From: Shewanella maritima
Lineage (GTDB): Bacteria > Pseudomonadota > Gammaproteobacteria > Enterobacterales > Shewanellaceae
Direction: 5' to 3'
DNA length: 64,000 nt
Assembly: GCF_004295345.1 (NCBI RefSeq)
Contig: NZ_CP036200.1
Span: 1,736,001 to 1,800,000 of the forward strand
Each line of letters begins with the position of its first letter. Position 1 is the first letter of the stretch. The notes below the pieces were generated by a model, which did not search any database, was not told the origin of the DNA, and saw only the letters and a program-made list of their open reading frames with translations. The position numbers were made by a program, and so were the translations under genes. This document shows positions 1 through 8,860 of the stretch, piece by piece.

Positions 1-2
1 GA

Positions 3-962
3 TTCTTCATCATCGCCGCATTCATTGCTACCGCAATGGGTACTTCAATGGGCACTATTGCTGCAGTTGCACCTGTGGCATTAGGCGTGGCAGACCAAGC
101 GCAAATTGATTACGTTTTAATGGCGGGAGCGGTCATGTCTGGTGCACTTTTTGGCGATAACTTATCGATTATTTCAGATACCACGATTGCGGCAACCCGT
201 ACTCAAGGTAGTGAAATGAAAGATAAATTCCGTGAAAACATTATCTTTGCAGCGCCAGCAGCTTTTATCACCCTGATTGCCTTTACTTTTGCGGGTCAAG
301 GTCAGGCAGATATTGAAGCGCAAAGCTATAGCTTCATTAATGTAGTGCCTTATCTAACCATTCTTATTCTGGCAGTCTCTGGTTTAAATGTATTTGTGGT
401 CTTGTCTATCGGTATCGTTCTGGCAGGCTTAACAGGCGTGGCAACAGCCGACTACACCATGGTTACCTTTGGTCAGGACATTTACGCTGGTTTCACTAAC
501 ATGCAAGAAATTTTCATTCTTTCAATGCTTGTCGGCGGCCTTGCTGCGCTAATGCAACAACAAGGCGGGTTAGCTTTTGTTAGCTCTAAGATTGAGGCGC
601 TTATTGCTCGTTTTTCATCGAAAAAAGGTGAAGCGTCAAGCCGTGCTGCAGAGCTAGGTATGGCGGGCATAGTCGCGGCAACAAATACTTGTGTGGCCAA
701 CAACACAGTCTCGATTGTGGTTACTGGTGATATTGCTAAAGATTTAGCACAAAAGAATCAGGTTACACCCAAGCGTGCTGCTAGTATCTTGGATATCTTC
801 GCCTGTATTGTACAAGGCCTAATCCCTCATGGCGCACAAGCACTGCTCATTGCCTCAACTTTCTCTATCAGTCCTTTAGCAGCGATTTCAAACGTGTGGT
901 ACTGCATGATCCTAGCGGTTGTTGCTGTAGTCATTGTCACCATGCGTAAGCGCACCGCATAG
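3..962 (+). CDS. NhaC-type Na+/H+ antiporter family protein, 5'-truncated by window edge
   Basis: The frame is open from base 3, so the start lies outside the window; about 319 C-terminal residues are visible. The protein is an integral inner-membrane transporter with alternating hydrophobic helices and short polar loops. The segment GALFGDNLSIISDTT and the later NTCVANNTVSIVVTG resemble the paired re-entrant motifs of NhaC-type antiporters, which exchange Na+ for H+ for pH and sodium homeostasis. The ion and direction are inferred from the family. The gene ends in TAG and is followed within 45 bases by a clear terminator, so it is the last gene of its transcript. An alternative assignment is another member of the ion-transporter superfamily. 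Confidence 0.8.
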   Translation, partial: FFIIAAFIATAMGTSMGTIAAVAPVALGVADQAQIDYVLMAGAVMSGALFGDNLSIISDTTIAATRTQGSEMKDKFRENIIFAAPAAFITLIAFTFAGQGQADIEAQSYSFINVVPYLTILILAVSGLNVFVVLSIGIVLAGLTGVATADYTMVTFGQDIYAGFTNMQEIFILSMLVGGLAALMQQQGGLAFVSSKIEALIARFSSKKGEASSRAAELGMAGIVAATNTCVANNTVSIVVTGDIAKDLAQKNQVTPKRAASILDIFACIVQGLIPHGAQALLIASTFSISPLAAISNVWYCMILAVVAVVIVTMRKRTA

Positions 963-1006
963 CGCCTACGGAAACAAAGGCTTTTAAGCCAGAAAGACAT
1001 ATTCAT

Positions 1007-1029
1007 AAGCCCCATTTTTGGGGCTTTTT
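1007..1029 (+). terminator. Rho-independent terminator after the NhaC-type gene
   Basis: Stem AAGCCCC (1007-1013) pairs with GGGGCTT (1020-1026) around an ATTTTT loop and runs into a T tract. Confidence 0.85.
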
Positions 1030-1142
1030 GTTACCTAGCTTAAAACAATATCGTCTGTAGTTTTAACAGCTTAAGTGCAACTACGCAGCAACGACCTGGC
1101 TAAACACCACCATAACTCCTCATCGCGAGACAACTTTCTGCT

Positions 1143-1898
1143 TTGACATTGTCAGTCTTAAGGTTAATATTTTGTAAAACAATAACCAAAAATCGCGAAC
1201 ACTTGGCTAATTCACAGCACAACCTTGACCTACATCTAGTGATATTTTTTATGTCGCTATTCACAGCGGTGATCTGCACTGCTGGAGTGGGCGCTACCCT
1301 GTATGTTGAAACTAACGGCCTCACACTCGAAACCATAAACACTCGTCCTGACACCTTTGGTAACTACCTCACCTCATCATTTGCGATCGTATTTAATATG
1401 TCTTTGTTGTCAGCTGGCTTTTGTTTAATGCTGGCCATGCTTGGGGTTTACTTTACCTTTAACGATAGCCTTAACCGCTACATAGCAGTAACAGGCGCCA
1501 TTGTTGGCTTAAGCATTTTGTTGATGGGCGTGTTCCCAATTAACTTTATTGACTGGCACCGTAAGGTTTCAACCTTGTATATGCTCAGCTCCTTTAGCTT
1601 GCATTTACTATGTATCCCCAATTTTTTTAGAACAAAATCAACTATTTCGAAAAAGGTCTTGGCTTTATCCACCTTTGGTGTGCTGTGCACCTTAAGCCTA
1701 ATGTTGCAAATTGATTGGTCGGTGCTAGATTTTCCACCTTGCGCCCATGCCGACAACAGTATTTGTACTGTGTCGTTGTCGATGTGGTTACTCACCAACG
1801 TCAATATCCTTTGGTGTGTGTCACTTTGCTTAGATATGCGCAAACACATCAAGCATCAACAGTCTGTCATTGTCCAATCTAGCTACGCTAATTTATAA
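1143..1898 (+). CDS. DUF998-like multi-pass membrane protein
   Basis: A hydrophobic protein of up to 251 residues with about six predicted membrane segments. The GVFPINFIDWHRKVS stretch in the middle resembles the G-x-FP...H signature of DUF998 membrane proteins, whose function is unknown. The start is uncertain: the longest frame begins with TTG at 1143, another TTG lies at 1203, and the first ATG is at 1251, just before the first strong membrane helix. None has a good Shine-Dalgarno sequence. The first 20-35 residues of the long form are polar, so a shorter protein is likely. The gene sits alone between the NhaC-type gene and rluF. Confidence 0.6.
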   Translation: MTLSVLRLIFCKTITKNREHLANSQHNLDLHLVIFFMSLFTAVICTAGVGATLYVETNGLTLETINTRPDTFGNYLTSSFAIVFNMSLLSAGFCLMLAMLGVYFTFNDSLNRYIAVTGAIVGLSILLMGVFPINFIDWHRKVSTLYMLSSFSLHLLCIPNFFRTKSTISKKVLALSTFGVLCTLSLMLQIDWSVLDFPPCAHADNSICTVSLSMWLLTNVNILWCVSLCLDMRKHIKHQQSVIVQSSYANL

Positions 1899-1965
1899 TC
1901 CAGCCATTCGGGCTAACAATAATTGGCCACTCGCACTTTCAACAAACCGCATAAGCAGCTAATTC

Positions 1966-2688
1966 ATGACTCAATACCGACTCGCTCATTATCTTGCCAT
2001 GTGCGGCGTGGCATCACGCAAAAACGCATCAAAACTGATAACCGAAGGGCGAGTTAAAATTGACGGGCGTTTAGCGAACCACACCGACAAGGTCGATGAT
2101 GCGCAAGTCCCAGATATTTACGTCGATGACATTGCTGTTGATAAGCCTGAAGCAAAACAATATTGGATTTACCACAAACCAGTGGGGATTGACTGTAATC
2201 TTGATGCCCAGCGCCAAGCTAGCCTCATCCACCACCTGCCTGAAGATGTCAGATTGTTTTCAGTCGGGCGGCTAGATAAAGACTCTCGCGGCTTGTTATT
2301 ACTGACCAACGACGGGCTGTTTAACCAACAGCTTATGCACCCAGAGTTTCATTACCCTAAGACTTATCATGTAACAGTTGAGCGTGAGTTTGATGCCGAG
2401 TTTATCCACAAAATGGCAACTGGGGTTAGCTATAAGGATGTCACTACCAAGCCATGCCACGTTAGCGCGATTGGTGAGATTGGCTCAACGCGTCAGTTTG
2501 AAATATGTTTAACTCAAGGCATGAACCGCCAAATTCGCCGCATGGCAAAAGCATTAGGCTATTACGTTTGCGACTTACAACGCATAGCCATTGGTGAGTT
2601 AACATTTGCAGATGTTAATGAGGGTGAAATGCGCCAGTTAACCAATGATGAACTCGCTTCGCTAAGGTCACTGACTAAGGCTGACTAG
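1966..2688 (+). CDS. rluF: 23S rRNA pseudouridine synthase, RluF type
   Basis: 240 residues. An N-terminal S4 RNA-binding domain (about residues 1-60; ASRKNASKLITEGRV) is followed by an RsuA/RluB/E/F catalytic domain. The catalytic aspartate is in GRLDKDSRGLLLLTND (about residues 102-117), and LTQGMNRQIRRMAKALGYY is the family's C-terminal motif. RluF converts U2604 of 23S rRNA, and to some extent U2605, to pseudouridine. The wording of these motifs and the closing GEMRQLTNDEL fit RluF better than RsuA or RluB; this protein is about 50 residues shorter than the E. coli one. The Shine-Dalgarno sequence is weak. Downstream lies a long structured repeat element, then a convergent peptidase gene. 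Confidence 0.85.
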   Translation: MTQYRLAHYLAMCGVASRKNASKLITEGRVKIDGRLANHTDKVDDAQVPDIYVDDIAVDKPEAKQYWIYHKPVGIDCNLDAQRQASLIHHLPEDVRLFSVGRLDKDSRGLLLLTNDGLFNQQLMHPEFHYPKTYHVTVEREFDAEFIHKMATGVSYKDVTTKPCHVSAIGEIGSTRQFEICLTQGMNRQIRRMAKALGYYVCDLQRIAIGELTFADVNEGEMRQLTNDELASLRSLTKAD

Positions 2689-2714
2689 TCTTACTGTATG
2701 TTCCCTTAACAGAT

Positions 2715-2999
2715 GTAAATTACCACCTTCTGAAAAAGGTGGCTTTGTGTTAGCTCCCTAGAAGGGAGCCTAGCTTCACCGGTTGAAACTATAAACTAGA
2801 GTTGTAATGACATCTAAAGCCGTTGAAAACAAGGATGTTTTCGTCGAGCACACAGGGATGTGCTTGCTGCGCACTTTAAATGTCATTGCGGCGTGAGCAA
2901 ACAATCTAAGCTGCCAGATATAGAAAACACTAGAATTTACAAGCAAAGCCTAAACAAATGATAACCACCTACTGAAGTAGGTGGTTTAGGGCTGAAAAC
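2715..2999 (+). repeat. Composite hairpin repeat element, copy A (about 285 bp)
   Basis: The 362-base gap between rluF and the S46 peptidase gene is mostly this element. It has a left hairpin (CCACCTT...AAGGTGG, about 2723-2742), a core (2806-2887) and a right hairpin (CCACCTACT/AGTAGGTGG, about 2965-2984). The core has a 14-bp outer stem (2806-2819 with 2874-2887, one mismatch). It encloses hairpin GAAAAC-AAGGAT-GTTTTC (2825-2842) and a second hairpin centred on ACAGGGATGT (2852-2861). Related copies occur at 48330-48610 (reversed) and 63260-63533, with core-only or divergent relatives at 9881, 13333 and 56571. The GGA loops are read on the plus strand, the same strand as rluF. Confidence 0.85.
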
Positions 3000-3028
3000 A
3001 AAAATGCCAGCAAATTGCTGGCATTTTT
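2999..3028. terminator. Bidirectional terminator between rluF and the S46 peptidase gene
   Basis: AATGCCAGCA/TGCTGGCATT inverted repeat flanked by A and T tracts on both sides. It is best placed as the terminator of the minus-strand S46 gene. Confidence 0.85.
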
Positions 3029-3050
3029 AGTATTGGCTTAACCTAAGAAA

Positions 3051-5207
3051 TTAGTGAACGATTTCCATTTCTTCTAGTAGGTTGTCAGCTTTATCTAGGT
3101 ATTTCATTACCCAAAGCATGTAACGGCTATCAACCTGAATTGAGCGGTTAGTTTGTGGGTCATAGCCCCAGTCACCAATGATACTCTCGTATACACCGTC
3201 AAACAGCAGACCTACTAGCTCAGCGCGGCCATTTAGGGTTGGCGAGCCTGAGTTACCACCTGTGGTATCTAGTGTCGATAGGAAGTTAACCGGCACTGAG
3301 TCGATGTCTTTCATGTAGAAATCACCGTACTGCTTATTATTAATAAGCTCTAACTGACGCTTAGGCGCATCAAACGGATCGGCACCTGTGTCTTTAGCCA
3401 CAATACCTTCAAGGCGAGTAAACGGCACTGCAACAAGACCATCTTGCGGCGAGTAACCTGTTACATTACCAATCGATACGCGTAGACTCGAGTTAGCATC
3501 AGCGTATACTGGCTTACCTAGCTCACGGTTGTAAGCGATAATAGCGTCCATAAACTGCGGGCGAACCTTCATTAAGTCACCTGCAAGTTGTTTAGCTTTT
3601 TTCTCGCGCTTCATTTTTTCATCATAGGTTGCCACAGCAAACTTGATGAATGGATCGTTAGACTTCTTAAACTCAGCTACCGACTTGTCCATCCATGCTA
3701 GACGTGTTTCTTTGTCGCTTAGCTTGGTTTTTGCGTACATTTTGTCAAGCGTTTTCATTAGCTTGGCTTCATCAAACTTCTTGCCGATGCCGAATGCTTT
3801 ATCAAAGTCTTTGAGACGTTGCTCTGCTGGCAGCGCCGCGTAACGCTTAAGTAAGTCAGCTAAAATCGCTTTATCAACACTTGCAGCATAACGACGATCA
3901 ATACGCTCCATGCTCGACTTAAAGCGAGTCATGTCACGGTCTTGATAGCCAGGCTCACGCTCCATATCAGGCAGTGCTTTTTCATTCGCTAGGCGATATA
4001 GGCGCTCAGCTGTGCTCTTCATGGTGGTGTAGCCCATGTAAGACAGCAGAATGTCACGCTCTTGGCCTTGCTGGCCTTGAGCGATTAACTTGTCTAGCTC
4101 AGCTAAGGTTTTGCCGTATTTTGCTTTACGCTTGCTGTCAGAGTTAATCCACTTAGCTAGGTTTGCTTCAAGTGCTTTACGGTCATCAAGCATGGTTGAC
4201 TTACCATAGAACTCGATCATCGAAGTGAAGTTTTTAGCATAGTTAGCTAGACCAGCAATCGCGCTTTCGTACTTAATACGCTCATCGCTGCCTTCAGCAG
4301 CCGTAGTCTTGATGATTTCGATTAAGCGCTCACGCAGAATTTTACCTTCTGGGTATGCCCACTCGAACTGATTCTCTACTTCATTAGCTGTGCGGTAACG
4401 GTTAGTGCGGCCTGGGTAACCTGCAACCATCACAAAATCACCATCGCTTACGCCTTTAGCAGAAACTTTCAAGAAGCTCTTTGGCTCGTATGGTACGTTG
4501 TCTTTGCTGTAATCAGCTGGCTTACCGTCTTTACCTACGTATGCGCGGTAGAAAGAGTAGTCACCAGTGTGGCGTGGCCACATCCAGTTATCAATGTCGC
4601 CACCGTATTTACCTACACTACCCGCTGGGTTGTAAGTTAGGCGTACATCACGGATTTCCATTTGCTTAACTAGGTAGTACTCAAGACCACCGTGGAAGCT
4701 GTAAACCTTACAGCGGTAACCATCTTCAGCTTCACACTCAGCAACGAGGGCTTTTTCAGCTTGCTCAATGCCTTTGTAGAAGTCATTACCGGTTTTGCTC
4801 ATTTGACCTGACTTCACCTTGTCGGTCACGTCTGTCACTTCTTCAGTCACATAAATGCGTGAACCCGGTGTTGCCGGCAGCTCTTCAGCATAAGTTTTTG
4901 CTAAGAAGCCGTCTTTAAGCAGGTTTTTCTCTGGCGTTGAGTTGTATTGGATTGAGCCGTATGCACAGTGGTGGTTAGTCACCACTAGACCCTTTGGCGA
5001 TACAAATGACGCAGAACAACCACCTAGGCTGATCACGGCATTCATCGGGAATTCGGTTAATTTAGAGATAGACTTAGCATCAATTTCTAAGCCTTTTGCT
5101 TTTAGCTCATCTGCCATTGCCGGCAGTTGATATGGTTGCCACATACCTTCATCAGCAGTTGCACCAAAGCTGGCGGCAATCGCTGCTGTTAATAGCCATT
5201 TTTTCAT
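3051..5207 (-). CDS. S46 family dipeptidyl-peptidase, DPP7 type, periplasmic
   Basis: 718 residues, the usual length for S46 peptidases, with an N-terminal signal peptide (MKKWLLTAAIAASFGATADE). These serine peptidases remove dipeptides from oligopeptides outside the cytoplasm. The chymotrypsin-like triad is visible: histidine in VTNHHC (about residue 80), aspartate in the GGDIDNWMWPRHTGD region, and serine in GNSGSP (about 653). In S46 enzymes the residue after LLFD decides P1 preference: Gly in DPP7 (hydrophobic P1), Arg in DPP11 (acidic P1). Here it is Gly at about 671, so DPP7-type specificity is inferred. The gene stands alone, with a terminator on each side. Confidence 0.9.
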   Translation of the reverse strand: MKKWLLTAAIAASFGATADEGMWQPYQLPAMADELKAKGLEIDAKSISKLTEFPMNAVISLGGCSASFVSPKGLVVTNHHCAYGSIQYNSTPEKNLLKDGFLAKTYAEELPATPGSRIYVTEEVTDVTDKVKSGQMSKTGNDFYKGIEQAEKALVAECEAEDGYRCKVYSFHGGLEYYLVKQMEIRDVRLTYNPAGSVGKYGGDIDNWMWPRHTGDYSFYRAYVGKDGKPADYSKDNVPYEPKSFLKVSAKGVSDGDFVMVAGYPGRTNRYRTANEVENQFEWAYPEGKILRERLIEIIKTTAAEGSDERIKYESAIAGLANYAKNFTSMIEFYGKSTMLDDRKALEANLAKWINSDSKRKAKYGKTLAELDKLIAQGQQGQERDILLSYMGYTTMKSTAERLYRLANEKALPDMEREPGYQDRDMTRFKSSMERIDRRYAASVDKAILADLLKRYAALPAEQRLKDFDKAFGIGKKFDEAKLMKTLDKMYAKTKLSDKETRLAWMDKSVAEFKKSNDPFIKFAVATYDEKMKREKKAKQLAGDLMKVRPQFMDAIIAYNRELGKPVYADANSSLRVSIGNVTGYSPQDGLVAVPFTRLEGIVAKDTGADPFDAPKRQLELINNKQYGDFYMKDIDSVPVNFLSTLDTTGGNSGSPTLNGRAELVGLLFDGVYESIIGDWGYDPQTNRSIQVDSRYMLWVMKYLDKADNLLEEMEIVH

Positions 5208-5302
5208 TTTACTTAATTCCGTTTTATCGATTTCAGCGTTGGGAGAATTCCGCGTTACTTACTAACACATGCACAGGCTCTCGCAACCTTGGGAAAACGC
5301 CA

Positions 5303-5334
5303 ATAAAAAAGTCAGGCGAATTGCCTGACTTTAT
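5303..5334 (-). terminator. Terminator of the tyrP-like gene
   Basis: Read on the minus strand, AAGTCAGGCAATTCGCCTGACTT forms a strong stem followed by TTTTTTATT. Confidence 0.85.
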
Positions 5335-5423
5335 CAAAACTGTTGCTATGTTCCCAGCGAACTAAACACTCTATTACAAAATGCCGTTAATTTCTGGAAG
5401 CTTAGCTTCACAGCACCTAGACC

Positions 5424-6629
5424 TTAGCCTAACGCCACCATTAGTTGAGCAACCACAATTGCAACACCTAGTAGCGAAATAAGTCCTAAGCCAAAGCTAC
5501 CACCAGCAACCTGATATCCACCTAGGTTTTGCGGGCGCTGTTTAAATGCCATTGCGACAGGCAAGAACATGATCATCACTACCAGTGGGATAGCGGCAAA
5601 ACCTAGCACCTGGAAGAATCCGTCTGGGTAGAACAAGGCACATAATAGTGGCGGCACAAAGGTTAATGCCCAGGTTTGCGCGCGACCAGCCAGGTTGTCT
5701 TTGGCACGAGTTAACTCAGCAATGTAATCAAATAGGCTCATGGTCACACCGAGGAAAGAGGTGATCAGCGCAAGATTAGCGAAGATATCAACACACTGAC
5801 GGATTATGGCTGAATCAGCTACCTGCTGCAGTGCACCAACTAATGCTGGCAGCGAGCCTTCAAAACCATGAACCGTGGCGCCGCCAATAGTACCCAGTGT
5901 TACTAGCAGCCATAAGATGTAACTCACTAGCGGGATGGTTGAACCTATCAGTAATACCTTACGCAGAGATTGCGCATCGCCATCCAGGTAACGCACGATA
6001 GTCGCGATACAAACATGGAAACCAAATGAGGTAAATACCACAGGAATCGCCGCCATCCATAATTGGTTTAGCTCACTTGCTTCAACAATGCTTTTGCTCG
6101 CCTCGCCAATGATGTTGCTCGCATTAACTTCAGGTAGTAAGAAGGCGACAACCACCACTAACAACACAACCATTGCCGAGAATAAAATACGTGAGACTTT
6201 ATCAATCCAGCTAACGCCAACAGCAATAATTCCGCCGAAGATAAAGGTAAATAACAACACCGCGATGCGGTTATCTAACTTCATACCCAGCAAAGGCTCT
6301 AGGCGTACTTCAAGCAATGATGAACCGCCCATTAAGTAGACCATAGTCAGCGCAAATAGCAGGCTTAATAACGACGCACCTTGAATAACCTGCCCAAGCT
6401 TACCTAGTGTTTTGCCCGTAATTGCATGCACATTGTCACCTACGCCAGTACGTAGGTTAATTTCTAGCATTAATAAAGAGGTGTAAGCTGATGTGCCCCA
6501 AATCACCGTCAGCAGCACAATAGCTGGCACCATGCCTAGCGCAGCGGTTGCCAAAGGCAATGCCAACATACCGCCACCAATGGCAGTACCGGCAACAATG
6601 GCAATTGAGCCAAGTATTTTTAAGTTCAC
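5424..6629 (-). CDS. tyrP: Aromatic amino acid permease (TyrP/Mtr family)
   Basis: 401 residues with about 11 hydrophobic helices, the size and pattern of hydroxy/aromatic amino acid permeases. The N-terminal GTAIGGGMLALPL is the family's first-helix signature, and FGFHVCIATIVRYLDGD is the conserved loop after the middle helices. Members import tyrosine or tryptophan with protons across the inner membrane. TyrP is the closest fit; the exact substrate cannot be read from sequence and Mtr-like tryptophan uptake is possible. A good terminator follows. No convincing TyrR box was found upstream. Confidence 0.8.
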   Translation of the reverse strand: MNLKILGSIAIVAGTAIGGGMLALPLATAALGMVPAIVLLTVIWGTSAYTSLLMLEINLRTGVGDNVHAITGKTLGKLGQVIQGASLLSLLFALTMVYLMGGSSLLEVRLEPLLGMKLDNRIAVLLFTFIFGGIIAVGVSWIDKVSRILFSAMVVLLVVVVAFLLPEVNASNIIGEASKSIVEASELNQLWMAAIPVVFTSFGFHVCIATIVRYLDGDAQSLRKVLLIGSTIPLVSYILWLLVTLGTIGGATVHGFEGSLPALVGALQQVADSAIIRQCVDIFANLALITSFLGVTMSLFDYIAELTRAKDNLAGRAQTWALTFVPPLLCALFYPDGFFQVLGFAAIPLVVMIMFLPVAMAFKQRPQNLGGYQVAGGSFGLGLISLLGVAIVVAQLMVALG

Positions 6630-6868
6630 TGAAAAATCCCGTCGTTATTTTTGTAGTTCAAACGACAGTAGCAGAGGCAAAATTATCGAGCAAGAAACTT
6701 CCTATTTAAAAGGGTTTGCGAGGCGTTTAGAAACAATTACATAACAATTGGCACACTTGAATTAACCTTAGCCTTTGCAATGACGAAACATTACACCGAT
6801 ACAGTAGTACGCACTGCAGGTTTTTCGCATTTGTTTAAGCTATCTCGAAGTTAAAGGACATCAGCAAA

Positions 6869-6902
6869 CAAAAAAGCAGAGCCAAATGACTCTGCTTTTA
6901 TC
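6869..6902 (-). terminator. Terminator of katB
   Basis: Minus-strand stem AGCAGAGTCATTTGGCTCTGCT followed by TTTTTTG. Confidence 0.85.
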
Positions 6903-6922
6903 AAATAATTAAGAAACAAACC

Positions 6923-8383
6923 CTAATTAATTTCTAGCGCGGTTTTAACTCTTAGACCATAGTCAGCATCAGCTTTAGTGAAGTGCTCAACCATTTGGCT
7001 TTGAATTTCAGGCGTCACCTGACTCAAGGTTGCCGCAATGGTTTCAACTAAACGCTGTTTTTCACCTTCATCAAAGATGCGATATAGGTTACCTGCTTGC
7101 TCATAGTCATTCTGGTTGTAACGACTATAGCGGTCTGCTTCACCGTCTAAGCGCAGCGGTGGCTCTTTTAAGTCAACCGACTCAACTAATGGCTCTTTGG
7201 TGTTTGGACCATAATTGGCTGTAGCATCACCACCGGTTTGACCACCGTGATATGGGCACTGAGTACCTGCCATCGCGCCACCGCGTTGATGATGATTTGC
7301 CTTAGTTGCATGTGGGCAGTTAACTGGCAACTGATTGTAGTTAGCTCCGATGCGGTAGCGCTGCGCATCAGCGTAGGCAAACAAACGTGCCTGCAACATT
7401 TTATCTGGCGATGCACCGACACCTGGCACCAGGTTGCTTGGCGCTAAAGCAACCTGCTCAACTTCAGCAAAGTAGTTTTCAGGTAAGCGATTTAGCTCTA
7501 ACTCACCAATCTCAATGAGTGGGTAGTCAGCATGTGGCCACACCTTAGTTAAATCAAAGGGATTGATGTGATAAGTGTTAGCCTCTGCTTCTGGCATGAT
7601 TTGCACGTTCACTGTCCACTTAGGGAAGTTACCATCTTTAATCGCTACCACTATGTCACGCTGTGACGAATCAGGATCGATACCTTTTAGCTTATCGGCC
7701 TGCTCATTGGTTAAGTTAACCACACCTTGTTGTGACTTAAAGTGGAACTTAACCCAGTAACGCTCGCCCTTAGCATTCCAGAAAGAGTATGTATGCGAGC
7801 CATAACCATGCATCTGGCGGTAGTTCGCAGGGATACCGCGATCAGACATTAAGATTGTGATCTGATGCATCGCCTCTGGGTTAGCAGCCCAAAAGTCCCA
7901 CATAGCTTGTGGATCTTTTAAGTTTGTTTGCGGATTACGCTTTTGGGTATGAATAAAGTCTGGGAACTTAATACCATCACGCAAGAAGAAAGTCGGCGTG
8001 TTGTTACCCACGATGTCGTGATTACCGCGCGCTGTGTAGAAACGCAGACCAAAACCACGTGGGTCACGCTCAGCGTCAGCACTGCCCATTTCACCACCCA
8101 CGGTAGAGAAACGTACAAAAGTCTCGGTTTCTTTGCCAACCTCGTTGAAGTGATCAGCCAGAGTATATTCACTTAAATCTTTAGTTAGGGTGAATTTACC
8201 GTAAACGCCTGTACCTTTGGCATGAACAACGCGCTCTGGAATACGCTCGCGATTAAAGTGCGCTAGCTTTTCAATTAGATGCCAGTCTTGCAATAAAACT
8301 GGGCCGCGCTCGCCAGCTGATAATGAATTTTGATCATCGCTGATCGGTGCACCGCTTTGACTCGTTAAATACTGTTGTGACAT
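6923..8383 (-). CDS. katB: Monofunctional haem catalase (small-subunit clade)
   Basis: 486 residues, typical of clade-3 catalases, which convert hydrogen peroxide to water and oxygen. The distal catalytic histidine is H54 (RVVHAKGTG) and the distal asparagine is N127 (IVGNNTPTFF). The proximal haem tyrosine lies in RLFAYADAQRYRIG near residue 337. The Shine-Dalgarno sequence TAAGGA is only 8 bases from the ATG and overlaps the stop codon of a 16-codon leader ORF. The name katB follows Shewanella usage; katA would be equally descriptive. OxyR control is expected from the family, but I could not identify a clear OxyR site. A second peroxide-removing enzyme, katG, lies 20 kb away. Confidence 0.92.
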   Translation of the reverse strand: MSQQYLTSQSGAPISDDQNSLSAGERGPVLLQDWHLIEKLAHFNRERIPERVVHAKGTGVYGKFTLTKDLSEYTLADHFNEVGKETETFVRFSTVGGEMGSADAERDPRGFGLRFYTARGNHDIVGNNTPTFFLRDGIKFPDFIHTQKRNPQTNLKDPQAMWDFWAANPEAMHQITILMSDRGIPANYRQMHGYGSHTYSFWNAKGERYWVKFHFKSQQGVVNLTNEQADKLKGIDPDSSQRDIVVAIKDGNFPKWTVNVQIMPEAEANTYHINPFDLTKVWPHADYPLIEIGELELNRLPENYFAEVEQVALAPSNLVPGVGASPDKMLQARLFAYADAQRYRIGANYNQLPVNCPHATKANHHQRGGAMAGTQCPYHGGQTGGDATANYGPNTKEPLVESVDLKEPPLRLDGEADRYSRYNQNDYEQAGNLYRIFDEGEKQRLVETIAATLSQVTPEIQSQMVEHFTKADADYGLRVKTALEIN

Positions 8384-8393
8384 ATCAAATTCC

Positions 8394-8444
8394 TTACTTC
8401 GTTGGCTTTAACCACTGCTCAATTAAATCGACTAACGTTGGCAT
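8394..8444 (-). CDS. Putative 16-residue leader peptide upstream of katB
   Basis: ATG at 8444 is preceded, at six bases, by a perfect AGGAGGA Shine-Dalgarno sequence (8451-8457). That is stronger than the catalase's own site. The ORF encodes MPTLVDLIEQWLKPTK and stops at TAA (8394-8396). The stop codon is part of the TAAGGA used as the katB ribosome site, so ribosomes finishing this ORF would sit on the katB start. This layout suggests translational coupling or a regulatory leader peptide. I recognise no homologue. It could be a chance ORF, but the quality and position of the ribosome site argue against that. Confidence 0.5.
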   Translation of the reverse strand: MPTLVDLIEQWLKPTK

Positions 8445-8860
8445 AGGATGTCCTCCTAGCTGCTTGAATAGCTTCATACTAGGCGCAAGCGCTAAACTTA
8501 AAAAGCGATTAAATCAGATTAAAACAATCACATTTATCGATTTAAAGTTGTGTAGAAATAACTACTGTTAGAATTGGTTCTCTGCGAGGGACGAAGCCTA
8601 GGTGATATTTACTTAAGGAGTTTGATGTGGGTTAATCAACTCGTAATATGCAGAATTTAATTTTTTATCAGCAAGATAAATTGAACACGTCAACGAAGTT
8701 AGCAGTTAATATTAGCTAGCTAGAACAAGCATGAGAAAGCTATCTTCTGACACAACCGCGCCAGCGCCAAAAACAAAAATGGGAGCTTTTAGCTCCCATT
8801 CACAGGCTTAGAGTAAAAAAAAATTCAATTCAACTCGAACTGATAGCACTACATCAGCGT
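8445..8860. other. Intergenic region: katB promoter side and terminator of the next minus-strand gene
   Basis: 416 bases without a recognisable protein gene. The part near 8460-8600 must hold the katB promoter (minus strand); it is A/T-rich and contains a short dyad TAG...CTA, too weak to assign to OxyR. The rest holds the terminator at 8770-8803. A plus-strand ORF of 11 codons at about 8624 has an AAGGAG site but no downstream gene and was not called. Confidence 0.5.
8770..8803 (-). terminator. Terminator of the small membrane protein gene
   Basis: Minus strand GGGAGCTAAAAGCTCCC followed by ATTTTTGTTTTT. Confidence 0.85.

Noticed and set aside
6630..6870. TyrR box upstream of the tyrP-like gene
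   Set aside because: No TGTAAA-N6-TTTACA match was found by eye.
8384..8600. OxyR site upstream of katB
   Set aside because: Only a short imperfect dyad was found; it does not match the four-part OxyR consensus.
8624..8659. 11-codon ORF with an AAGGAG site on the plus strand
   Set aside because: No downstream gene on that strand, very short, and inside the katB upstream region; probably chance.
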